Shown here piece after piece: positions 1 through 6,944 of a stretch of DNA of 41,260 nt. The stretch comes from an uncultured Agathobaculum sp. (GTDB lineage: Bacteria; Bacillota; Clostridia; Oscillospirales; Butyricicoccaceae). The notes beneath the pieces were generated by a model. That model was given only the letters and a program-made list of their open reading frames with translations. It did not search any database and was not told the DNA's origin. A program made the position numbers and the translations under genes. The DNA is taken from positions 1-41,260 of the forward strand of contig NZ_CALWUN010000015.1 in assembly GCF_944384735.1 (NCBI RefSeq). Reading direction: 5' to 3'. Position 1 is the first letter of the stretch, and every line of letters starts with the position of its first letter.

Positions 1-1158
1 CGCCGCCGCAACCGGCACGCCGTGTTTGAGCTTTTCCTCAAGCGCCTCGACGCGCCCGCCAAGCGAGTCGTACTGCTCCGCACCCAGGCTGCACAACCGC
101 ACGGCGCACAGCTCGGCCTCGACGCGGCGGTTGGCCGCGCTGCGCATGCGGTCGAGCGCCTCGCCGATCACACGGCTCCACGCGATGAGCGTCGAACTCG
201 CCAGCCCGTCGCACAGCTTTTGCAAACTCTTGACCGAGTACGCAGGCGAAATCAGCGCCGACACGTCGGTCTTGCTGGTCTTGACCAACAACGCGTCACG
301 GATCAGGCCAAGCATCTGGTCGTAGACCGAGGCAAGGTCGCGTCCCGCGTTGTAATACTCGTCGATCAGGCCGACCGCCGCCGCAAGGTCGCCGGTTTTG
401 AGGTGCTCGGCCAGACGGATACCGTCGTCCTGCCCCAAAACGCCGAGCGCGGCCGTCACGGCCTGCTCGTCGATCGCCCCGGCGGCCGCCGCGCGGTCGA
501 GCATGGAGAGCGCGTCGCGCATCGCGCCGTCGGCCAGACGGGCGATCAGCCGCGCCGCGTCCCCGGTCAGCTCGATGCCCTCGCCCGCGGCCACATCCAG
601 CAGGCGGCGCGCGATGTCCTCCGCGCCGATGCGCCGGAAGTCGAACCGCTGGCAGCGCGACAGGATGGTCGCGGGCACCTTGTGCAGCTCGGTCGTCGCC
701 AGAATGAACAGCACATGCTCGGGCGGCTCTTCGAGCGTTTTGAGCAGCGCGTTGAACGCGCCGATCGACAGCATGTGCACCTCGTCAATAATGAACACGC
801 GCTTTTTGACCTGCGCGGGCGTGTAACGCGTCTCGTCGCGCAGGTCGCGGATGTTGTCCACGCCGTTGTTCGAGGCCGCGTCGATCTCGGTCACGTCGAG
901 CACCGAGCCGTCCAGAATGCCGCGGCAGGCCGCGCATTCGTTGCACGGGTCGCCGTTTACCGGGTGCTCGCAATTGACCGCACGCGCCAAAATCTTGGCG
1001 CAGGTCGTCTTGCCCGTGCCGCGCGTGCCGGTGAACAGGTAGGCGTGGCTCAGGCGGCCGGATTGCAGCTGGGCGCGCAGCGTGTCCGTAATGTGCTGCT
1101 GCCCGATGACGTCCGCAAAGGTCTGCGGCCGCCACTTGCGGTATAATGCCTGATACAT
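1..1158 (-). CDS. dnaX: DNA polymerase III subunit gamma/tau (3' end cut by window)
   Basis: Clamp-loader ATPase of the replicative polymerase. The first 386 residues are visible and the gene runs off the left edge. The start ATG at 1158 opens MYQALYRKWRPQTF, the family's standard N-terminus, and follows AGGAGGGGAG at good spacing. Walker A GTRGTGKTT lies near residues 40-50, followed by a four-Cys zinc module (C, then CNEC, then AAC) near 64-79 and Walker B/DEVHML near 120. After that comes the sensor region with LSRCQRFDF. SRP RNA lies upstream in the same sense, as in many Firmicutes. The recR/YbaB genes usually found downstream would lie outside the window. The tau-specific C-terminus cannot be judged. 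Confidence 0.96.
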   Translation of the reverse strand, partial: MYQALYRKWRPQTFADVIGQQHITDTLRAQLQSGRLSHAYLFTGTRGTGKTTCAKILARAVNCEHPVNGDPCNECAACRGILDGSVLDVTEIDAASNNGVDNIRDLRDETRYTPAQVKKRVFIIDEVHMLSIGAFNALLKTLEEPPEHVLFILATTELHKVPATILSRCQRFDFRRIGAEDIARRLLDVAAGEGIELTGDAARLIARLADGAMRDALSMLDRAAAAGAIDEQAVTAALGVLGQDDGIRLAEHLKTGDLAAAVGLIDEYYNAGRDLASVYDQMLGLIRDALLVKTSKTDVSALISPAYSVKSLQKLCDGLASSTLIAWSRVIGEALDRMRSAANRRVEAELCAVRLCSLGAEQYDSLGGRVEALEEKLKHGVPVAAA

Positions 1159-1184
1159 ACGCCAACTCCCCTCCTTGCCCGTGA

Positions 1185-1190
1185 TAATAC
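1185..1190 (-). promoter_or_regulatory. Extended -10 element before dnaX
   Basis: On the minus strand TGTGGTATTAT lies 27 bases before the dnaX ATG. The same TGTGGTATAAT signature occurs twice upstream of the PBP gene, which suggests a house extended -10 type. The only -35 candidate (TTGCGC-like) sits in the loop of the terminator hairpin at 1198-1219 at a short spacing, so the assignment is tentative. Confidence 0.4.
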
Positions 1191-1193
1191 CAC

Positions 1194-1219
1194 AAAAGAG
1201 GCGGGCGCAAGCCCGCCTC
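1194..1219 (-). terminator. Intrinsic terminator upstream of dnaX
   Basis: Nine-bp stem GAGGCGGGC/GCCCGCCTC (1198-1206 with 1211-1219) around a 4-base loop, followed on the minus strand by TTTT. It would end transcripts coming through the hairpin array from the SRP RNA side before dnaX. Confidence 0.7.
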
Positions 1220-1231
1220 CCAGCGTTCTCC

Positions 1232-1421
1232 TGCGCGCCAAGCGCGCACCTGATGGAAACCGCGCAGCCGCGCGGCATCCAATTCATCAAAAGTCCAGCT
1301 CCGTCGGACTTTTGATACCAGTCGGAGCAAAAGTTTCGCTTGTCGGAACTTTTGTCCCGTTTGGATGTATCCGGGCATTGCCCGGTACATCCCACTCGCT
1401 TGAAACTGTAGTTTCAAGCGA
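1232..1421 (-). repeat. Multi-hairpin intergenic array, copy A
   Basis: Six consecutive inverted repeats with little sequence between them. Read on the minus strand: (1) 1396-1421, 12-bp arms TCGCTTGAAACT around 2 bases; (2) 1363-1392, 7-bp outer arms GGATGTA/TACATCC enclosing CCGGGCA/TGCCCGG; (3) 1328-1354, CAAAAGTT arms; (4) 1286-1316, 11-bp ATCAAAAGTCC arms; (5) 1260-1275, CCGCGC arms; (6) 1232-1248, TGCGCGC arms followed by AGGAGAAC. It starts just after the SRP RNA and ends before dnaX, all in one sense. Copy B at 25.2 kb shares the order, the loop sequences and the flanking words ACTGGT and GAATT, but with changed, still complementary arms. Function is unknown. Confidence 0.75.
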
Positions 1422-1442
1422 AACCTGTTCAGCGCCCCACAA

Positions 1443-1456
1443 GACCGCACGCGGTC
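1443..1456 (-). terminator. Possible SRP RNA terminator
   Basis: Stem GACCG/CGGTC with loop CGTG directly after the SRP RNA on the minus strand. Only TT follows, so it is weak as an intrinsic terminator and may instead be a 3' processing hairpin. Confidence 0.35.
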
Positions 1457-1459
1457 GAT

Positions 1460-1710
1460 TCGAAAGCGTACGCCCGGCTGCCTTTCTGCGGTTTGGACTC
1501 AGGATCGGCAGCTCTGCGGCACACGATGGTTTCCGCTTAATGCTGCTCGGTTCCCCGCCTGACATGGTTCACGGTCCGCCGTTGCGCAGTACCGGTCCCT
1601 CATCGCCCTGTTGGCAGCTGCCTCGCCACGCGCACGTCCCTCCTCGCCCGCATCATCCCCGCTGCAGCGGATTGCGGGTCACAAGGCACCGCTAACGCCC
1701 CGATGTGTGC
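1460..1710 (-). ncRNA. ffs: Signal recognition particle RNA, large (Firmicutes) type
   Basis: RNA scaffold of the signal recognition particle, which delivers nascent membrane and secreted proteins to SecYEG with Ffh. On the minus strand the conserved Ffh-binding helix is clear: ATGTCAGG, then GGGGAACCGAGCAGCA, then TTAAG (about 1525-1565). The 5' Alu-type domain carries TTAGCGGTGCCTTGTGACC and CCGCAATCCGCT (about 1662-1700), typical of large Clostridia SRP RNAs. GGTGCC near the 5' end can pair with GGCAGCC near the 3' end. No coding ORF competes. Ends are good to about 15 bases. Adjacency to dnaX is a common Firmicutes arrangement. Confidence 0.9.
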
Positions 1711-1767
1711 GGCCTTGTGCGGCGCTGAACAGATATTCGGTTGTTAGTGTATGCGGTTTGCCGCCGG

Positions 1768-4287
1768 TTATGCTTCCGGGTCGTCCGGCGGGGGCGTATC
1801 AGCGCCGCCGCCCGGATCGGTCGTGCCGTCGCCAGTATTGCCGCCCGAGCTGCCGCCCGGATCGGTCGTGCCGCCGCCGGTGTTGCCGCCCGAACTGCCG
1901 CCCGGGTCGGTCGTGCCGCTGCCCGGATCGGTCGTACCGCCGCCGCCCTCGGGGTCGCCGCCCGTGGTGCCGCCGCCGGTGTTGCCGCCCGTCGAACCGC
2001 CTTCCGGATCGGTCGGGGTCACGGGTTCGCCGGTTTCCGGATCGATCGAGGGATCGGTCGGCGTCTGCTCATCAGGCTTCTGCTCTTCGTCCGGCTTTTC
2101 CTCTTCTTCCTCTTCCTCATCCTTCCAGTCGGTCACGCCGACCTTGGCGAAGTTATAGCTGGTGGAAATACCCTGATGGCTGCACGTCTCGGTCGGCACT
2201 TCGTCGTTCCAGAAGCGGCCGGAAGCTGCGCGGCCGGCCGCGCGGCAGGCGCCGGAAGCCAGCAGGCCGGTATCCATGCAATAGGTCACGGTGGTGAAAT
2301 CCTGCGGGTGCGAGTCGAACACCAGACCGGAGTCGCCCTCGTGCACCTTTTCCATGACCTTGAGCCAGATGGCCGCCGCATTGCGGCCGTACAGGCCGTT
2401 GAGCGTATAGTTGTGCTCATAGCCGACCCAGACCGCCGCGGAATACTGCGGCGTCACGCCGCAGAACCAGATGTCGGTGTTCGAGGTCGTCGTACCGGTC
2501 TTGCCGGCAGTCTGCACGCCCGAGATCTGCGTGCCGGACGCCGTACCGTATGCGGTGACGTTCTGCATGCACTCGAGCATATAGTACGCGGTGCGCACGT
2601 TTTCAAAGCCCAGATCGGTGCTGGGGGTGTTTTCGAGCACGATGTTGCCCTCGGAGTCGAGCACCTTGGTATAGGTGCGCGTGCCGCCGAACACGCCCTC
2701 GTTGATGAAGGCGGAGAAGCCGCCCGCCATTTCACGCACGGTCACGCCGTCGGTCAGCGCGCCCAGCGCGAGCGGCGAGTAGTCAATATCGCTCTTGACC
2801 GTGCCGTCGTCGTAGGTGCGGCTGCCAACCAGCTGGATGCCCAGCCGCTGCGTCAGGAAATCATAGGACGCCTGCGGTGTCAGCTGATCCATCACCTGCA
2901 CCGCGATGGTGTTGACCGAGCTGGTGATACCACTCTTGATCGACATCGCGCTGCCGGTCGGCATTTTGCCGTCGTTCATCGGCCACGGTTTGCCGTCGCT
3001 CTGAATATAGAGCGGCTTGTCGTACACAGTGGTCGAGGGGGTGATGATGCCCTTGTCCATCGCCGGGCCGTAGGTCGACAGCGGTTTGAAGGACGAACCG
3101 GGCTGGCGGCGTGCGTCGGTAGCAAAGGAGAAGGCCAGGTTTTCGGTCTTTTCCCCGCGGCCGCCCGCCATCGCCACAATGTTGCCCTGCTTGTCCGTAA
3201 TGACCATCGCGCTCTGCGGACGCTCGCCGTATTTCTCGGTGTTGGGGAATACCGAATCGTCCGCCCAGATCGCGTCGACGACCGCCTGCACCTTGGTGTC
3301 GATCGTGGCGTAAATCTTCAGGCCGCCCGAAGCCACCATGTTTTTGGCGACCTGCTCGGAATAGCCCTTCTGCTCCATCAGGTCCTGCGTCAGGTCCTTG
3401 ATGACAGCGTCGGCAAAATAGGTGTAAATATCACTGATATCCGCCTGATACTGCTCATAGGGGCGGTAGACCAGCTCTTCCGCGACCGCGGCGTTATACG
3501 TCGACTGGTCGATCATCTGCAATTCCAGCATCTTGCCGAGGATGGCTTCCTGCCGCTCCTTGACCTTATCCGGATGGTTGTAGGGGTCGTAAATGGACGG
3601 GTTGTTGGTCAGACCCGCCAGCACGGCGGACTCTGCCAGCGTCAACTCGGAAATATCCTTGCCGAAATAGGTGGTGGCCGCGGTCTTGACGCCGTAGCAG
3701 TTATAACCGAGGTAGATCGTATTAAGGTACATCTCCAGAATACGGTCCTTGTCACCGATCTCCTTTTCCAGCGCCAGCGCGCGGAAAATCTCGTTGATCT
3801 TACGCTTGATCGAATAATCCTTTTCGTCGGTCGCGTTCTTGATCAGCTGCTGCGTGATCGTCGAACCGCCGTACTGGTCGTCGCCGATCAGCCAGTTGTA
3901 CACCGCGCCGAACGTGCGCTTCCAGTCGACGCCGCTGTGCTTATAGAAGCGTTCGTCCTCGATGGCGACGACCGCGTTTTTCAAATCCTCCGGGATCTGC
4001 TCGCCGTCCACCCAGATGCGGTTTTCCTCGCCCTTGATGGTTTCATACAGCGTTTCCGCACCGGTTTCCGGATCGACCGCATAGATAAAGGAGTTCAGGT
4101 CCAGGCCCAGCCCCTTGCTCAGGTCGACCGCAGTCTCCTGCGCGGACGGGTTGATGTACGCGTGCACATAATATGCAAACGCCATGCCGCAGAAGCAGGC
4201 GCAAAGCACACCGATCAGCAGCAGCGTCAAAATCACACGGGAGATCGCGTGCAGCACGCCGTGTCCTCTTCTTTTGCCCTTTGCCAA
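1768..4287 (-). CDS. Class A penicillin-binding protein (PBP1A family), transglycosylase/transpeptidase
   Basis: Bifunctional peptidoglycan synthase of 839 residues. A short basic N-terminus precedes one membrane anchor (about 14-42). The GT51 glycosyltransferase domain carries EDERFYKHSG (catalytic Glu near 110) and GGSTITQQLIKN (about 140-151). The transpeptidase domain has SSFK with the acylated Ser near 398, SVN near 457 and KTGT near 596. After residue 720 comes a run of Glu, then a Thr/Pro/Gly tail made of about 15-residue GGSSGGNTGGGTTDP-like units. This suits an extended wall-spanning tail. The start is TTG at 4287 because AAGGAGGAG lies 6-7 bases upstream and no in-frame ATG fits. 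It is transcribed toward the SRP RNA. Confidence 0.95.
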   Translation of the reverse strand: MAKGKRRGHGVLHAISRVILTLLLIGVLCACFCGMAFAYYVHAYINPSAQETAVDLSKGLGLDLNSFIYAVDPETGAETLYETIKGEENRIWVDGEQIPEDLKNAVVAIEDERFYKHSGVDWKRTFGAVYNWLIGDDQYGGSTITQQLIKNATDEKDYSIKRKINEIFRALALEKEIGDKDRILEMYLNTIYLGYNCYGVKTAATTYFGKDISELTLAESAVLAGLTNNPSIYDPYNHPDKVKERQEAILGKMLELQMIDQSTYNAAVAEELVYRPYEQYQADISDIYTYFADAVIKDLTQDLMEQKGYSEQVAKNMVASGGLKIYATIDTKVQAVVDAIWADDSVFPNTEKYGERPQSAMVITDKQGNIVAMAGGRGEKTENLAFSFATDARRQPGSSFKPLSTYGPAMDKGIITPSTTVYDKPLYIQSDGKPWPMNDGKMPTGSAMSIKSGITSSVNTIAVQVMDQLTPQASYDFLTQRLGIQLVGSRTYDDGTVKSDIDYSPLALGALTDGVTVREMAGGFSAFINEGVFGGTRTYTKVLDSEGNIVLENTPSTDLGFENVRTAYYMLECMQNVTAYGTASGTQISGVQTAGKTGTTTSNTDIWFCGVTPQYSAAVWVGYEHNYTLNGLYGRNAAAIWLKVMEKVHEGDSGLVFDSHPQDFTTVTYCMDTGLLASGACRAAGRAASGRFWNDEVPTETCSHQGISTSYNFAKVGVTDWKDEEEEEEEKPDEEQKPDEQTPTDPSIDPETGEPVTPTDPEGGSTGGNTGGGTTGGDPEGGGGTTDPGSGTTDPGGSSGGNTGGGTTDPGGSSGGNTGDGTTDPGGGADTPPPDDPEA
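1795..1995 (-). repeat. Degenerate tandem repeat encoding the PBP tail
   Basis: Imperfect units of roughly 45 bp encode the GGSSGGNTGGGTTDP repeats at the C-terminus of the PBP. Units differ mostly by silent changes and by short in-frame insertions, so unit number probably varies between strains. Confidence 0.7.
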
Positions 4288-4641
4288 TTCGGTCTCCTCC
4301 TTGCCCGCCGCTATTTGCCGCTATATTGGTTCGGACGCGGGCGGCATCCGTTTTGTTCCCCCAGCATGGGGATTTTTTGCGGCGCGTGCCGCTGTTCATC
4401 CGTTATCCCATTCGGCCGCCCACAGCAGGCCGGACGGCTGTTTCTACATTATTATACCACACACATCCGCGCATTAAAAGCCTGTCTATCCCGGTCGCGC
4501 GGTTTTATGGCATAGCCGTTGCGGCTATTATACCACAGAATGCGGCAGATTCCAAATAAATTTTGCATCGCCCTGCGAATAATTTGCAATTTCGTGGGAA
4601 TACTCAAGGGAAAACCAACAAGCAGGCAAGGAGGCTTCCCC
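4288..4641. other. Divergent intergenic region between the PBP and BofC-like genes
   Basis: 354 bases with no credible ORF. It holds two minus-strand promoters for the PBP gene and a CCCC/GGGG hairpin followed by six T on the plus strand (about 4359-4377), which lies inside the PBP 5' untranslated region. I see no convincing plus-strand promoter for the gene at 4642. Confidence 0.6.
4527..4555 (-). promoter_or_regulatory. Sigma-A promoter, PBP gene (distal)
   Basis: Minus strand TTGGAA, 17-base spacer, TATAAT, with TGTGG just before the -10. A second extended -10, TGTGGTATAAT at 4451-4456, lies about 75 bases nearer the gene and may be an additional start. Confidence 0.65.
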
Positions 4642-4974
4642 ATGATGCAGGGCTTTTACATGCTCGCGCTGCAGCGCGCCAAGCGCCAGCGCCGGATCGC
4701 GCTGGCCGCCTGCGCGGCGGCGCTCATCAGCGCGTTTTTTGCCGCGCGCGTCTGGTTTGCCACCCCGGCCGTGTCCGTCGCGGCCAGCGCCGAGCCGTAT
4801 GTCGCGCAGAGCGAGGACGGGCGGCTGGTCGTCACGCGCGGCGGCGAGACCGTGCTGCGCACCGGCATCGACGTGCGCACGCTGCCCTCCGCCGACCGCG
4901 ACGCGCTGTCGGACGGCATCGTGCTCGAGGACGAGCTCGCGCTCGCGCGGTTGCTCGAGGACTACGGCTCCTGA
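4642..4974 (+). CDS. Small membrane protein with BofC C-terminal-like domain
   Basis: A 110-residue protein. A basic N-terminus is followed by one membrane segment (about 20-40), then an outward domain reading YVAQSEDGRLVV, then IDVRTLPSADRDAL, then LARLLEDYGS. This pattern (YxxxxxxGxxxV, VxxLPxxDRxxLxxGI, LxRLLEDY) is the one I associate with the BofC C-terminal domain of Clostridia. In Bacillus subtilis, BofC tunes SpoIVB signalling between forespore and mother cell during sporulation. ATG at 4642 follows AAGGAGG; the longer ORF upstream lacks a ribosome site. The PdaA neighbour supports a sporulation or envelope context. The function of this short form is inferred only. Confidence 0.7.
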   Translation: MMQGFYMLALQRAKRQRRIALAACAAALISAFFAARVWFATPAVSVAASAEPYVAQSEDGRLVVTRGGETVLRTGIDVRTLPSADRDALSDGIVLEDELALARLLEDYGS

Positions 4975-5042
4975 AGCGTCGCCCCATTTGCGGCATAGCG
5001 CGCCCCCGCGCCGCATACCGTATCACCAAGGGGGCGTTACTT

Positions 5043-5882
5043 ATGTTCATCACCATCACCCGCGACACGCTGTACCGCCTCGGCGCGGCGGCGGGCGTGT
5101 GCGCGCTGCTGGCCGCACTGTTTTTCCTCATCCCGCAGGAGGACGGCGACGCCGCACAGACGGCGGCCGGGACGGACAGCGCTGTCCCGGCCGCTATCAC
5201 CGACTGGGGCCTGTCCTTCCAGACCGAAGGGCAGCCGCCCGTGGGCAACGTCCCGGCGGACACCCTGCTGCAATGGGACGCCTATTACGTCGGCGACACC
5301 AGCCAGAACACCATCTATCTGACCTTTGACGCGGGCTATGAAAACGGCAACACGGGCGCTATCCTCGACGCGCTGAAAAAGCACAACGCGCCCGCGTGCT
5401 TCTTTGTCGTCGGCAATTTCATCGACTCCGCGCCCGAGCTGGTGCGCCGCATGGTCGACGAGGGGCACATCGTCGGCAACCACACGCTGCACCACCCGGA
5501 TATGTCGGCCATCGCGGACAAGGACGCATTCGCCGCCGAACTCAACGGCCTTGCGGACAAATTCACTGCACTGACCGGCCAGCCCATGCAGAAGTTCTAC
5601 CGCCCGCCGCAGGGCAAATTCAGGGAGGAAAACTTAAAACAGGCACAGGAACTGGGCTACACGACCGTGTTCTGGTCGCTGGCCTACGTTGACTGGTACA
5701 CCGACAACCAGCCGACCGACGAGCAGGCGTTTTCCAAGCTGATGCCGCGCATCCACAATGGCGCGATCGTGCTGCTGCACTCGACGAGCGAAACCAATGC
5801 GCGCATCCTCGACGAGCTTCTCACCCGCTGGGAGGACGAGGGCTATACTTTCGGCAGTCTGGCCGACCTGACGGCGGGTTAA
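5043..5882 (+). CDS. pdaA: Polysaccharide deacetylase, PdaA-like (delta-lactam-biosynthetic de-N-acetylase)
   Basis: 279 residues: one N-terminal membrane segment (about 12-30), a linker, then an NodB-type carbohydrate esterase 4 domain. Visible motifs are TFDAGYENG (motif 1, the TFDxGY form of PdaA enzymes), GNHTLHHPDM (metal-binding His pair), RPPQGKF (motif 3) and LLHS near the C-terminus. PdaA removes the acetyl group of muramic acid so that muramic-delta-lactam forms in the spore cortex. This fits the sporulation-linked gene upstream. The start at 5043 follows AAGGGGGCG; the ORF is open for another 160 codons upstream, but these overlap the previous gene. Its TAA overlaps the stop of the convergent small gene. 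Confidence 0.88.
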   Translation: MFITITRDTLYRLGAAAGVCALLAALFFLIPQEDGDAAQTAAGTDSAVPAAITDWGLSFQTEGQPPVGNVPADTLLQWDAYYVGDTSQNTIYLTFDAGYENGNTGAILDALKKHNAPACFFVVGNFIDSAPELVRRMVDEGHIVGNHTLHHPDMSAIADKDAFAAELNGLADKFTALTGQPMQKFYRPPQGKFREENLKQAQELGYTTVFWSLAYVDWYTDNQPTDEQAFSKLMPRIHNGAIVLLHSTSETNARILDELLTRWEDEGYTFGSLADLTAG

Positions 5883-6076
5883 TCGTCGCAGGCCGTGTCC
5901 TCCGCGTCCCGCAGCGCCTGCTCGAGCGTGCCGCGGACATCCGCAAGGCTCATGCGGATGCCCGCGGTCTCGATGCGCTCGGCCAGCGCGGCGACCGCGC
6001 CGAACAGGCGCAGATAGGCGGCACGGTAGTGCAGCTCGGTCTCGGGTGCTGGGGTAGGTTCGTAATGTTCGTTCAT
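5879..6076 (-). CDS. Small hypothetical protein, divergent from HTH cassette
   Basis: 65 residues, no family recognised. It starts MNEHYEPTPAPE and continues as a predicted amphipathic helical protein (AAYLRLFGAVAALAERI, then SLADVRGTLEQALRDAE) ending in acidic residues, with no membrane segment. The ATG at 6076 follows GAGGTGAT. It is transcribed away from the HTH gene at 6170, and the 25-bp palindrome at 6095-6119 lies 18 bases upstream, so it is probably controlled by that regulator. Size, start site and composition support a real gene; no function can be assigned. Confidence 0.6.
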   Translation of the reverse strand: MNEHYEPTPAPETELHYRAAYLRLFGAVAALAERIETAGIRMSLADVRGTLEQALRDAEDTACDD

Positions 6077-6094
6077 TTGAATCACCTCATCTCT

Positions 6095-6119
6095 ATTTTG
6101 TGTCAAATTGACACAAAAT
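6095..6119. promoter_or_regulatory. 25-bp perfect palindrome, likely HTH operator
   Basis: Twelve-bp arms ATTTTGTGTCAA and its exact reverse complement around a single A. It lies between the divergent small gene and the first XRE gene. It contains TTGACA on both strands and overlaps a possible minus-strand promoter (TTGCAT, 17 bases, CAAAAT). This is the placement expected for an autoregulatory XRE operator. Confidence 0.65.
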
Positions 6120-6169
6120 GCAAGTATGTCTTTTTCGAAAAGTATACTGAAACCATGCGAGGTGGTCAG

Positions 6170-6385
6170 ATGAAGCTGCGAATCAAAGACATGCGCGAAG
6201 ATCGTGATTTGAGTCAGGAGGCAGTCGCGCAGGCGCTCCATATCCCCCGCGCGACCTACTGCAACTACGAAACCGGCCGCCGCAATATTCCCAACGACGT
6301 GTTGTGCAGTCTGGCCGACTATTATAATGTCAGTCTGGACTACCTGCTCGGCCGCTCGGACGATGCCTCCCCTTTCCGCAAATGA
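6170..6385 (+). CDS. XRE-family HTH regulator (first of three)
   Basis: 71 residues, essentially one HTH_3 domain: IKDMREDRDLSQEAVAQ, then LHIPRATYCNYETGRR, then LADYYNVSLDYLLGRSD. It ends DDASPFRK. The ATG at 6170 follows AGGTGG at 6161-6166; an earlier in-frame ATG at 6155 has no Shine-Dalgarno. It probably binds the palindrome at 6095-6119. The gene at 6617 is a paralogue that shares the C-terminal GRSDDASPFR tail and closely similar DNA for the last 70 bases, so the pair arose by local duplication. Confidence 0.85.
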   Translation: MKLRIKDMREDRDLSQEAVAQALHIPRATYCNYETGRRNIPNDVLCSLADYYNVSLDYLLGRSDDASPFRK

Positions 6386-6404
6386 CCCCGCAGGAGGTTT
6401 GTCC

Positions 6405-6608
6405 ATGATCAGCTATGCACCATTTTACCGCACGCTGCTCCAAAAAGGCGTCACCGAATACCAGCTGATTTTCAAGCACGGCTTTTCCGCCCATATCCTG
6501 CACCGCATGAAGCACGGACAGAATATTACGCTCAAAACGCTGGACACGCTGTGTTTTATCCTCGACTGCGGCGTGGAGGATATCATCGAATATGTGCGTG
6601 ACGAGTAG
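6405..6608 (+). CDS. Small Cro/CI-type HTH protein (middle of three)
   Basis: 67 residues of the HTH_26 Cro/CI type: YRTLLQKGVTEYQLIFKHG, then ILHRMKHGQNITLKTLDTLC, then CGVEDIIEYV. The ATG at 6405 follows CAGGAGG. It begins 19 bases after the first XRE gene and ends 8 bases before the third, so the three are one transcription unit. Such proteins are common as accessory repressors on mobile or regulatory islets. Its target is unknown. Confidence 0.8.
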   Translation: MISYAPFYRTLLQKGVTEYQLIFKHGFSAHILHRMKHGQNITLKTLDTLCFILDCGVEDIIEYVRDE

Positions 6609-6616
6609 GTAATGCC

Positions 6617-6835
6617 ATGTACTTTCCCAGAATCCGCGACCTGCGCACCGACAACGACCTCAAGCAGGAAACCCTCGCCCGCCATCTGCACATCACGCAG
6701 GCGACCTATTCCGAATACGAAAGCGGCAAGATCAACTTGCCGGTTGAAGCCGCACTGTTTTTGGCCGACTTTTATAATGTCAGTCTGGATTATCTGCCCG
6801 GCCGTTCGGACGACGCTTCGCCCTTCCGCACCTGA
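6617..6835 (+). CDS. XRE-family HTH regulator (third, paralogue of the first)
   Basis: 72 residues: IRDLRTDNDLKQETLARHL, then ITQATYSEYESGKINLP, then LADFYNVSLDYLPGRSD, tail DDASPFRT. It has the same layout and tail as the protein at 6170, with YLPGRSD in place of YLLGRSD. The ribosome site is weak (TAGGT), so translation may be coupled to the gene before it. An intrinsic terminator follows directly. Confidence 0.82.
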   Translation: MYFPRIRDLRTDNDLKQETLARHLHITQATYSEYESGKINLPVEAALFLADFYNVSLDYLPGRSDDASPFRT

Positions 6836-6862
6836 CCGCGCCCATAGGGCGCGGTTATTTTT
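6836..6862 (+). terminator. Terminator of the three-HTH unit
   Basis: Eight-bp stem CCGCGCCC/GGGCGCGG with loop ATA, followed by TTATTTTT, starting at the stop codon of the third HTH gene. Confidence 0.85.
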
Positions 6863-6880
6863 CCGTCCGGCACGCGCCGC

Positions 6881-6910
6881 TTGTTTTTCCTCTCCCGCGT
6901 GTGCTATACT
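6881..6910 (+). promoter_or_regulatory. Sigma-A promoter of the DUF362 gene
   Basis: TTGTTT, 18-base spacer, TATACT, ending 35 bases before the ATG. Confidence 0.65.
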
Positions 6911-6944
6911 AATGGCAGGGCAAGACAAGAAAGGAAGGAATCCT

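Noticed and set aside
1741-4515. 924-codon open frame opposite the PBP gene, and similar very long frames opposite dlt-like genes (13841-16273), the DUF362/DUF554 pair (6909-8741), ClpE (32568-35000) and guaA (37035-38663)
   Set aside because: These are shadows of GC-rich coding sequence. Their products are Arg/Ala/His-rich with no recognisable domain, they lack ribosome sites, and the opposite strand has clear family motifs.
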